From: Actinomycetota bacterium
GTDB lineage: Bacteria; Actinomycetota; Actinomycetes; Nanopelagicales; Nanopelagicaceae
Reading direction: 5' to 3'
Assembly (NCBI GenBank): GCA_009702465.1
Contig: WLHY01000037.1
Span: 1 to 7,877 of the forward strand
Length of the DNA: 7,877 nucleotides
Shown here: piece by piece, positions 1 through 5,253 of the stretch
Layout of the letters: each line of letters opens with the position of its first letter
How positions within the stretch are numbered: the stretch's first letter is position 1
The notes under the pieces: model-generated
What the model saw: only the letters and a program-made list of their open reading frames with translations
The model's database searches: none
What the model was told of the DNA's origin: nothing
Made by a program: the position numbers and the translations under genes

Positions 1-130
1 AAATAAATCGCTCATAGAAATTATCATCAGGAACAAGGTACTTCGCCGGCATGTATGCAAACCAAAGAAGTAGCGACATCGCGCCCGCCCAAATTGCCAT
101 AAATCGAAAACGGCTTAATGCTCCACTCAT
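1..130 (-). CDS. DUF3817-family membrane protein, N-terminal part (runs off the window)
   Basis: The first 43 residues are visible, starting MSGALSRFRFMAIWAGAMSL. One hydrophobic segment spans about residues 11-27, followed by a MPAKYLVPDD-type turn. The basic N-terminus (SRFRFMA), first helix and K-Y-L after it resemble the start of actinobacterial DUF3817 proteins, small multi-pass inner-membrane proteins of unknown function. The ATG at 130-128 overlaps the TGA of the upstream SURF1 gene (ATGA), so the two are probably translationally coupled and in one operon. DUF3817 genes are often close to respiratory-chain or SURF1-like genes, but this does not establish a role. The C-terminal part, which would confirm the family, lies outside the window. 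Confidence 0.72.
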   Translation of the reverse strand, partial: MSGALSRFRFMAIWAGAMSLLLWFAYMPAKYLVPDDNFYERFI

Positions 131-945
131 TTGGCTCTCACTCTCTTAGCTGCTTTTTTAACTGTACTGGCTTTTTTCACTGTACTGGTTTTTTTCACTC
201 GTTTCACCGGTGATTGACCTACCTTACGCTTTTTCTGCTCAGCTGCGATCGCAATGTAATTACGTTGGCGCATCTGAGGAAATAGCGGCAAAAGTAGAAC
301 TAATAAGGCCATAAACCACCACACAACTACATAAGAAATATGTTGCCAGTAGAAGCCAGGTATCCGTTGTGAGAGCTGTGGTGAATCGATGAACTCAATT
401 GGATAACTGGATTGATCGATGAACTCCTCCGATTTCAAAACGATATATCCATCGTAGAGAAATGGAAACTCTCGGCCAACAATTAATGCTGGATCAATTC
501 TTGCTAGCTCGCCAACCTTTGCAAAGGCGCGATCGACATTTTGTCTTGGATATAGCCGGCCAACTAGCTCAACCTTTGAACTTATATCTGGCAGATTACT
601 TTGGGCTACACCCCGAACAATCAAAACTGAGAAAGAGTTTTCTAGCCGCAAGACTCTGACATCTAGATCTTTGACTACCTGCTCATTAACCTTTTGATCC
701 CTTGCGATAAATTTTTTCTCATACACTCCACTGACACTAACAATTCGATTTACCGCCTTGATCGGCATATTCATTCCGGGTGATGAGATCTCAGTCAATG
801 CAATCACAGGCTGGTCGGCTACGGGTGCAGTAATTCGGTTTAACTCTTGGGCGCGATGTAACTGCCAAAATCCAAGTTGAATAAAGATAACTATGAAGAG
901 CAACCAGGTAATTGAGATCAAACCCAGACGTAAAACCCGCTTCAT
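127..945 (-). CDS. SURF1-family cytochrome c oxidase assembly protein
   Basis: SURF1 proteins assist assembly of haem-copper (aa3-type) cytochrome c oxidase in the membrane, probably at haem a insertion. The 272-residue protein has the SURF1 layout: a TM helix at about 7-26 leading into GFWQLHRAQE (25-34), an extracytoplasmic domain, and a second TM helix at about 205-224 introduced by WQHISYVVVWW, where family members have a conserved QHxxYxxxW stretch. The central region is divergent: V-R-G-V-A replaces the usual N-R-G-W motif. Residues 225-272 form a basic tail with a tandem STVKKA repeat. I chose ATG at 945. A TTG at 951 would add two residues, and neither has a strong Shine-Dalgarno sequence, suggesting re-initiation from the small upstream gene 14 bp away. 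The stop overlaps the DUF3817 start. The family call is firm; the function is by homology. Confidence 0.88.
   Translation of the reverse strand: MKRVLRLGLISITWLLFIVIFIQLGFWQLHRAQELNRITAPVADQPVIALTEISSPGMNMPIKAVNRIVSVSGVYEKKFIARDQKVNEQVVKDLDVRVLRLENSFSVLIVRGVAQSNLPDISSKVELVGRLYPRQNVDRAFAKVGELARIDPALIVGREFPFLYDGYIVLKSEEFIDQSSYPIEFIDSPQLSQRIPGFYWQHISYVVVWWFMALLVLLLPLFPQMRQRNYIAIAAEQKKRKVGQSPVKRVKKTSTVKKASTVKKAAKRVRAK
161..196. repeat. 18-bp tandem repeat in the SURF1 tail
   Basis: Two adjacent 18-bp units (161-178 and 179-196) differ at one base, c/t at 171/189. On the minus strand each encodes the six-residue unit S-T-V-K-K-A of the lysine-rich C-terminal tail. The unit length is a multiple of three, so gain or loss of a copy keeps the frame. 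It was most likely produced by slippage or local duplication. Confidence 0.85.
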
Positions 946-959
946 ACGCAAATACTTAG

Positions 960-1094
960 TTATTTATCTTTACGATCAGATAATCTCTTAAATCTGCGAT
1001 AAAAATTAATCATCAATGCTGTAACTGTTAAGGTCAAAATAATCATCGTAACTGAGCCAGCCACGCCTACATCAAAATTTCCGCTCTCTTCCAT
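960..1094 (-). CDS. 44-residue single-pass membrane protein
   Basis: A complete short gene with ATG at 1094-1092 and TAA at 962-960. The product begins MEESGNFDVGVAGS, has one hydrophobic helix at about residues 11-30 (VAGSVTMIILTLTVTALMIN) and ends in a strongly basic tail, FYRRFKRLSDRKDK. By the positive-inside rule the tail should be cytoplasmic. An AGAAAGG sequence lies at 1113-1107, 12 nt before the ATG, which is rather far for a Shine-Dalgarno. A stop codon lies just upstream in frame, so there is no longer version. It is 14 bp upstream of SURF1 on the same strand and divergent from DUF4307. In other actinobacteria a small membrane protein gene follows mca (mycothiol S-conjugate amidase), which itself is divergent from DUF4307-greA; this may be that gene with mca missing. 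No function is known to me. Confidence 0.72.
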   Translation of the reverse strand: MEESGNFDVGVAGSVTMIILTLTVTALMINFYRRFKRLSDRKDK

Positions 1095-1121
1095 GCGGTA
1101 ACTCTACCTTTCTTTACGATC

Positions 1122-1127
1122 TAGAAT
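1122..1127 (+). promoter_or_regulatory. Candidate -10 element (TAGAAT) for DUF4307-greA, leaderless
   Basis: TAGAAT fits the actinobacterial -10 pattern TANNNT. It is followed by exactly 6 bp (ATTCCT) and then the ATG of the DUF4307 gene at 1134, so the expected transcription start falls on or next to the A of the start codon. No Shine-Dalgarno precedes that ATG, which agrees with a leaderless mRNA. No convincing -35 is visible. Confidence 0.5.
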
Positions 1128-1128
1128 A
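1123..1128 (-). promoter_or_regulatory. Candidate -10 element (TATTCT) for the small membrane protein-SURF1 unit
   Basis: On the minus strand 1128-1123 reads TATTCT, a TANNNT match, about 29 bp before the ATG at 1094. It would give a leader of roughly 22 nt carrying the AGAAAGG sequence. It overlaps the opposing TAGAAT because the core GAATATTC (1124-1131) is a palindrome. Confidence 0.35.
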
Positions 1129-1133
1129 TTCCT

Positions 1134-1538
1134 ATGGTTCATCCAAAAGTGCTGACCGACCCGATCTTGCGTGAGAGATACGGCATAAAGCCAAAGGGCC
1201 GAAGCAATATCTGGCTGGTAATCTCCTTTGCCACCTTAGCCTTACTTTGGTTTATTTGGAGCGGTACAAACTTTGCCAATCCTGCAATACGAAGTGAGTT
1301 AATATCATTTCAAGTAATTGATGACCAAAAACTTTCAATCACATACTCTATTCAGGTGCGCGATTTAACAACTTCACACTCTTGTAATTTAGTAGCACGT
1401 GATTTTGATAAAAATGTAGTTGGTGAGTTTTTTGATAAAATGCCAGCTGGCACTTTAAATGCTGGCCCTAACCTTCGAATTATTGAGATTTCTACCCGAA
1501 TCCCTGCGGTAAATGCAGGAATATCAGGTTGCCAGTAA
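1134..1538 (+). CDS. DUF4307-family single-pass membrane protein
   Basis: This 134-residue protein has a short cytoplasmic N-terminus containing LRERYG (residues 12-17), one TM helix at about 26-43 and an external domain of about 90 residues. C84 (in the SHSCNL context) and C133 (in the final SGCQ) are its only cysteines and could form a disulfide. The RYG start, TM helix, small beta-rich domain and C-terminal G-C match the actinobacterial DUF4307 family, whose function is unknown. The family is commonly encoded beside greA, as here, where greA begins 13 bp downstream. Transcription probably starts at the ATG itself (TAGAAT 6 bp upstream), so the mRNA would be leaderless. Confidence 0.85.
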   Translation: MVHPKVLTDPILRERYGIKPKGRSNIWLVISFATLALLWFIWSGTNFANPAIRSELISFQVIDDQKLSITYSIQVRDLTTSHSCNLVARDFDKNVVGEFFDKMPAGTLNAGPNLRIIEISTRIPAVNAGISGCQ

Positions 1539-1551
1539 CCTTCTCCTTCTT

Positions 1552-2031
1552 ATGAACCAACCAACCCAAACCTGGTTAACTCAGGAGGCTGCAGATCGAT
1601 TAGCGGCTGAGTTATCTGAACTCGAAGGTCCACTTCGTGCAGAGATAATTAAAAAAATAGAGACTGCTCGCGCCGAGGGTGATTTAAAAGAGAATGGTGG
1701 TTATCACGCTGCTCGAGAAGAGCAAGGAAAAATTGAGGGCCGAATTCGCCAATTAAAACACATGCTCGAACATGCTCATATTGGAACTCCACCAGCAAGT
1801 GAATCTGGCGTCGTCGGACTTGGAATGTTAGTGACTGTTGATATTGCAGGGGATGAGCTTAAATTTTTGCTTGGTTCAAGAGAGATCGCTAGTGGTGATA
1901 TCGATGTTTACTCTGAAAAATCTCCGCTTGGCTCAGCTGTTTTAGGTGCCAAGGTAGGTGAAACTGTTAATTACAGCGCACCAAATGGCAAGAGTATTCA
2001 GGTAGCAATTCTTGAGGCACAGCCTTACTAA
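1552..2031 (+). CDS. greA: Transcription elongation factor GreA
   Basis: GreA enters the RNA polymerase secondary channel and stimulates cleavage of backtracked RNA so that stalled elongation can resume. The 159-residue length is normal. Residues about 9-80 form the antiparallel coiled coil. Its tip holds the signature ARAEGDLKENGGYHAAREEQ (39-58), with the acidic pair D44 and E47 corresponding to the catalytic D41/E44 of E. coli GreA. Residues about 85-159 are the FKBP-like C-terminal domain (GDIDVYSEKSPLGSAVLGAK near the end). I chose ATG 1552, 13 bp after the DUF4307 stop, rather than the ATG at 1513: the latter would overlap DUF4307 and add residues unlike the family N-terminus. The upstream sequence is pyrimidine-rich with no Shine-Dalgarno, so expression probably depends on the DUF4307 transcript. 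Confidence 0.96.
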   Translation: MNQPTQTWLTQEAADRLAAELSELEGPLRAEIIKKIETARAEGDLKENGGYHAAREEQGKIEGRIRQLKHMLEHAHIGTPPASESGVVGLGMLVTVDIAGDELKFLLGSREIASGDIDVYSEKSPLGSAVLGAKVGETVNYSAPNGKSIQVAILEAQPY

Positions 2032-2048
2032 AGTAATTACAACTCTTT

Positions 2049-2852
2049 TTACTTAGAGGTGTTGTTGTACTTTCTAATACTTAATGGAATAAATACCGCC
2101 ATTAAAAGCACTATGTAAATTATGGACATTTCAAGTGGGTTCTCACTTGGAAATGATCCAGCTGTTGCACCAAACTCATTTTTTAAACCAAATAATTGGC
2201 GGCAGGCAGCGACCATAGTTGATACCGGATTCCACTCGGCAAAGTACTGAAGAAATCTTGGCATTCCAGTTGTTGGTGCAAATGCATTTGATAAAAAGGT
2301 TAATGGAAAGACCGCAATAAATGTAACATTTTGTGCAACTCGCTCCTCCTTTACCGACAAGCCAATCAACACACCAATCCATGACATGGCGTAACCAAAT
2401 ACAAAGAGAAATAAAAATCCAAGAAAGATCATAAAAATACCTGAGGTAGGGCGCCAGCCGACTAGATATCCAGCAATTCCCATAACAAGTAAAACAAGTA
2501 CATTTAATGCGGCATCACCAAGTGTTCTACCAAAGACCACTGCTGATCGAGATATTGGAAGCGATCTAAATCGATCAATTAATCCCTTTTGCATATCGGA
2601 GGCGAGACCAACTGATGTGCCAGCTAAGGTAAAGGCAACTGTTTGCACAAAGATTCCAGGCATAAGTAATTGCACATATCCACCGGGTTGACCAGTCTCT
2701 ATGGAGCCACCAAAAACATATCTAAATAGCAAAACAAACATCACGGGTTGAATTGTTGAGAAGATTAATAGTTCAGGAACACGAGTTAATTGCAAAATCT
2801 GGCGCTTAGTAATAATCAACGCATCAGAGACACTATTAGAGAGTTTACTCAT
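2049..2852 (-). CDS. DrrB-type ABC-2 permease subunit
   Basis: The membrane half of an ABC exporter of the daunorubicin-resistance (DrrB) / ABC-2 type. It is 267 residues with about six TM helices (roughly 27-47, 61-83, 107-131, 137-166, 174-192 and 243-260). Family features are QPVMFVLLFRYVFGGS (35-50), the cytoplasmic GLIDRFRSLPISR loop (90-102), which probably contacts the ATPase, and FPLTFLSNAFAPTTGMP (182-198) followed by NPVS (208-211). The ATG overlaps the stop of the ATPase gene (ATGA), and a strong GAGGAG Shine-Dalgarno lies 7 nt upstream (2865-2860) inside that gene. The 3' end converges on greA with only 17 bp between stops. The substrate cannot be read from the sequence. Drug, lipid or glycolipid export are the usual roles in this family. 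Confidence 0.92.
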   Translation of the reverse strand: MSKLSNSVSDALIITKRQILQLTRVPELLIFSTIQPVMFVLLFRYVFGGSIETGQPGGYVQLLMPGIFVQTVAFTLAGTSVGLASDMQKGLIDRFRSLPISRSAVVFGRTLGDAALNVLVLLVMGIAGYLVGWRPTSGIFMIFLGFLFLFVFGYAMSWIGVLIGLSVKEERVAQNVTFIAVFPLTFLSNAFAPTTGMPRFLQYFAEWNPVSTMVAACRQLFGLKNEFGATAGSFPSENPLEMSIIYIVLLMAVFIPLSIRKYNNTSK

Positions 2853-3850
2853 CTTTTTTCTCCTCGCTTACCTTTACCGCCCGTTGTTTGTAAAGCATCT
2901 GCCTGCTCATCCTCAGCTACATGGCCCGTTAGTGATAAAAACACATCATCTAATGATGGGCGCTTTAAACCAATATCCAGTGGATGAATTCCTTGGTCAT
3001 CAAGCATTCTCGCTGCCTCGATTAAAGCTTTACTGCCAGTTGTAACTGGTGCACTGATTTGTCGCATGCCTTCATCAACTGCGACCGCGCTTGCACTTAC
3101 CTTGGCAACAATCTCCTTCGTTGCTGCTAAATCCTTTAACTCAACCACAATCTCTAATTTTTCCCCGCCAACTTGGCGTTTTAAATAATCGGATGTGCCC
3201 CGCGCAATAACCTTGCCATGATCAATTACCGCAATCTCATCAGCTAAGTGATCCGCCTCTTCGAGATACTGGGTGGTTAACAGCAGTGTCACACCACTCT
3301 TAACTAACTCATCAATAACTCCCCACATATCCTGTCGACCTCGGGGATCTAAACCAGTTGTTGGCTCATCTAAAAACAAAACCTTTGGTTTTACAATTAA
3401 CGAGGCAGCTAGATCTAATCTGCGCCGCATTCCACCTGAGTAAGTTCTGATTGGAGATTTTGCACGATCAGTTAGTGAGAACTGCTCTAGTAGATCTGTT
3501 GCTCGTTGCGCTGCTTGCTTACCTGATAGGTGATACAGGCGACCAAACATAATTAAGTTATCCCAACCAGTTAACGTCTCATCTACTGCTGCATACTGAC
3601 CAGATAAACCAATTACCTTTCTTACTTCATCTGGATCCTTTAATACATTTATGCCTGCAACTTGAGCTGCACCTGAATCTGGTTTTAGCAATGTGGTTAA
3701 GACTCGAACAGTTGTAGTTTTACCCGCACCATTAGGTCCTAATACGCCAAGCACGGTGCCCTCTTCAACATCTAATGAGAGGCCATCTAACGCTCGTACT
3801 CGACCCTTGTCATAAGTCTTAATTAAGTTTTCCGCAATAACCGCTTTCAT
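2849..3850 (-). CDS. DrrA-type ABC exporter ATP-binding protein
   Basis: The ATPase partner of the adjacent permease, 333 residues, cytoplasmic. The ABC domain has Walker A GPNGAGKTT (38-46), Q-loop Q85, signature YSGGMRRRLDLA (137-148), Walker B VLFLDEPTTGLD (157-168) with catalytic E162, and a switch at TTQYLEEAD (192-200). The switch has glutamine (Q194) where most ABC ATPases have histidine; this substitution is normal in the DrrA family. A C-terminal domain of about 100 residues ends in RPSLDDVFLSLTGH (297-310), also characteristic of DrrA, then a polar tail. ATG 3850 lacks a Shine-Dalgarno but has TATGAT 6 bp upstream, so the transcript is probably leaderless. No regulator gene is adjacent. 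Confidence 0.93.
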   Translation of the reverse strand: MKAVIAENLIKTYDKGRVRALDGLSLDVEEGTVLGVLGPNGAGKTTTVRVLTTLLKPDSGAAQVAGINVLKDPDEVRKVIGLSGQYAAVDETLTGWDNLIMFGRLYHLSGKQAAQRATDLLEQFSLTDRAKSPIRTYSGGMRRRLDLAASLIVKPKVLFLDEPTTGLDPRGRQDMWGVIDELVKSGVTLLLTTQYLEEADHLADEIAVIDHGKVIARGTSDYLKRQVGGEKLEIVVELKDLAATKEIVAKVSASAVAVDEGMRQISAPVTTGSKALIEAARMLDDQGIHPLDIGLKRPSLDDVFLSLTGHVAEDEQADALQTTGGKGKRGEKR

Positions 3851-3856
3851 GGCTAC

Positions 3857-3862
3857 ATCATA
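3857..3862 (-). promoter_or_regulatory. Candidate -10 element (TATGAT) for the ABC exporter, leaderless
   Basis: On the minus strand 3862-3857 reads TATGAT, one base from the TATAAT consensus. It is followed by 6 bp (GTAGCC) and the ATG of the ATPase gene. The predicted start of transcription coincides with the start codon, which explains the missing Shine-Dalgarno. The -35 region is not recognisable. Confidence 0.55.
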
Positions 3863-3879
3863 ATATAAAGCACAGTAAA

Positions 3880-3893
3880 CTAAGGGTTCTTAG
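3880..3893. promoter_or_regulatory. Short inverted repeat at the -35 position of the ABC exporter promoter
   Basis: CTAAG-GGTT-CTTAG is a perfect 5-bp inverted repeat. It sits about 18-31 bp upstream of the TATGAT element, where a -35 box would be, so it could be an operator for a repressor encoded elsewhere. Repeats this short also occur by chance. Confidence 0.25.
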
Positions 3894-3927
3894 ATTCAAT
3901 ATATTCAGAGTTTACTCTCTGCACCTA

Positions 3928-3955
3928 TTGTCTATTTGTTCTCTATTTGTAAATT
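3928..3955 (+). promoter_or_regulatory. Candidate promoter for the MFS gene
   Basis: TTGTCT (3928-3933) and TAAATT (3950-3955) are separated by 16 bp and match the sigma70-type -35 and -10 at four of six positions each. A start near 3962 would leave a leader of about 20 nt containing the AAGGA Shine-Dalgarno at 3969. The rest of the 132-bp divergent gap (3851-3982) holds no gene. Confidence 0.4.
3931..3950. repeat. Direct repeat TCTATTTGT x2, 11-bp period, inside the MFS promoter
   Basis: TCTATTTGT occurs at 3931-3939 and again at 3942-3950, so the copies lie on the same face of the helix, one turn apart. A partial third copy (CTATTG, 3925-3930) precedes them. The repeats fill the -35/-10 spacer of the candidate MFS promoter, a plausible regulator-binding position. 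Confidence 0.5.
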
Positions 3956-3968
3956 ACTGAAACTCTTC

Positions 3969-3973
3969 AAGGA
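3969..3973 (+). promoter_or_regulatory. Shine-Dalgarno AAGGA that points to an ATT start
   Basis: AAGGA is followed by 9 nt and then ATT at 3983, which is ideal spacing. No ATG, GTG or TTG in the MFS frame lies within reach of it. The ATG at 3973 overlaps the motif and opens only a four-codon frame ending at 3987. The site is the main argument for starting the MFS gene at 3983. Confidence 0.55.
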
Positions 3974-3982
3974 TGGTGTGGT

Positions 3983-5221
3983 ATTAAATTAAGTAGAAAA
4001 AACCCATTTAGAGAGTTACCAAAAGAGGTCGCAATCCTCTCGACCGTCTCTTTTTTAGTGGCGATTGGCTTTGGTTTAATAATTCCAGCAATTCCAATCT
4101 TTGCCGCCTCCTTTGGTGTTAACAAAACTGCAATTGGGTTAATTGTCTCTGCCTTTGCGATTATGAGATTTGCCTCTGGTTTGTTCTCGGGGCGATTGGT
4201 GGATCGATTTGGTGAGCGAACTGTTTTAGGTGTTGGCCTATTTATGGTCTCTTTCTTTACTTTATTAACCGCACTATCTCAAAATTACAATCAACTCTTG
4301 ATCTTTCGCACCCTTGGTGGATTGGGCTCCTCCATGTTCTCTGTTTCAGCTGGATCATTATTAATGCGATCAGTAACAGATGATGTGCGAGCTCGTGCGC
4401 AATCACTTTACAACGGTGGCTTTTTAATTGGTGGTATCGCTGGCCCAGCCTTTGGTGGATTGCTATCAGGTTTATCACTAAGAGCTCCATTTTTTGTTTA
4501 CTCAGTAAGCCTGGCCCTTGCCGGAATTACTGCACTCTTCTTCCTAAGTGAGCGAAGATTAGGTCGCAAGGTTGATGTACCTAGTGAAAGTATTGAAACT
4601 ACCTCTTTAAGAGAGGCCTTTAAATTACGGCCATATCAAATCGCTTTAATTTTGGCCTTTGTAAACAACTGGGTCTTATTTGGAATGCGATCTTCAATCC
4701 TGCCATTATTTGTAACTGAAAGATTAAATTCAACTGCAACAATCGCCGGAGTTGGCTTAACCATTGGCGCACTTTTGCAAGGAATTTTCTTACTGCGTGC
4801 CGGAAGATTCTCCGATGAAAGTGGGCGCAAAGCTGCTCTATTAATTGGTGGCACAGTTGTTATGTCAGCTATCTTGGTTTTATGTATTACAGATAATGTC
4901 GCGCTCTACTTCTTATCCATGGCTCTCTTTGGTTTAGGTGGTGCATATGTTGGAACCGCACCTGGCGCCGTAGTTGGCGACATTATTAGAGGAAGAGGTG
5001 GGCAGGTAATTGCTGCTTGGCAGATGGCGGGAGATGCCGGAATGATTGTTGGTCCAATATTGGTGGGGCTACTAACAGATCTTTACTCTTTCCAGGCCGC
5101 ATTTATACTCTCAGCGGTTGTTTACTCATCAGCGATATTTTTAGCATTAATCTTGCCTGAAACTAGACAATCAAAGTTGGGCCATGAATTAATTCCTGAT
5201 GAAAACAAACAGGAGCTGTGA
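3983..5221 (+). CDS. MFS transporter, probable ATT start
   Basis: A 12-TM major facilitator superfamily permease, 412 residues from the proposed start. Motif A, GRLVDRFGER, is at about residues 70-79 in the loop between TM2 and TM3. Its second-half counterpart GRFSDESGRK lies in the loop after TM8. The fold resembles MFS drug or sugar efflux pumps, but the substrate cannot be told. The only usual start codon near the 5' end, GTG at 4058, falls in the middle of TM1 and has no Shine-Dalgarno. The same frame is open upstream and encodes a typical MFS N-terminus, KLSRKNPFRELPKEVAIL, leading into a full TM1. That stretch has no ATG, GTG or TTG, but has ATT at 3983 behind AAGGA. If ATT is not used, the annotated gene would be 4058-5221 (387 residues). 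The stop codon lies inside the terminator stem. It is divergent from the ABC exporter, with no shared regulator in view. Confidence 0.88.
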   Translation: MKLSRKNPFRELPKEVAILSTVSFLVAIGFGLIIPAIPIFAASFGVNKTAIGLIVSAFAIMRFASGLFSGRLVDRFGERTVLGVGLFMVSFFTLLTALSQNYNQLLIFRTLGGLGSSMFSVSAGSLLMRSVTDDVRARAQSLYNGGFLIGGIAGPAFGGLLSGLSLRAPFFVYSVSLALAGITALFFLSERRLGRKVDVPSESIETTSLREAFKLRPYQIALILAFVNNWVLFGMRSSILPLFVTERLNSTATIAGVGLTIGALLQGIFLLRAGRFSDESGRKAALLIGGTVVMSAILVLCITDNVALYFLSMALFGLGGAYVGTAPGAVVGDIIRGRGGQVIAAWQMAGDAGMIVGPILVGLLTDLYSFQAAFILSAVVYSSAIFLALILPETRQSKLGHELIPDENKQEL

Positions 5222-5251
5222 TCGCTCACAGCTCCTGTTTAACTTTTTTTT
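5207..5251 (+). terminator. Rho-independent terminator between the convergent MFS and BI-1 genes
   Basis: A perfect 15-bp stem (5207-5221 with 5226-5240, containing CAGGAGCTGTG) closes a TCGC loop, followed by AAC and eight T residues (5244-5251). It is a strong terminator for the plus-strand MFS gene and includes its TGA stop. On the minus strand the same hairpin is followed by GTTTTC, so it may also terminate the convergent BI-1 gene less efficiently. Confidence 0.95.
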
Positions 5252-5253
5252 AC

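Noticed and set aside
1513..1551. Longer GreA starting at ATG 1513
   Set aside because: It would add 13 residues not seen in GreA and overlap the end of DUF4307; ATG 1552 gives the normal family N-terminus and length.
2028..2056. Imperfect hairpin between the convergent greA and permease genes as a bidirectional terminator
   Set aside because: CTAA-A-GTAA can pair with TTACTTAG only with a bulge and a 12-nt loop, the stem is AT-rich, and there is no clear T-tract after it on the plus strand. It is too weak to annotate.
2849..3850. Loss of the switch histidine in the ABC ATPase as a sign of an inactive enzyme
   Set aside because: Q194 replaces the histidine, but TTQYLEEAD is the normal sequence in DrrA-type ATPases, and all other catalytic motifs are intact.
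3973..3987. Tiny open frame M-V-W-Y-stop overlapping the MFS Shine-Dalgarno, as a leader peptide
   Set aside because: Its ATG overlaps the AAGGA itself, leaving no ribosome-binding spacing, and four codons are well within chance. It may matter only if the ATT start proves regulated.
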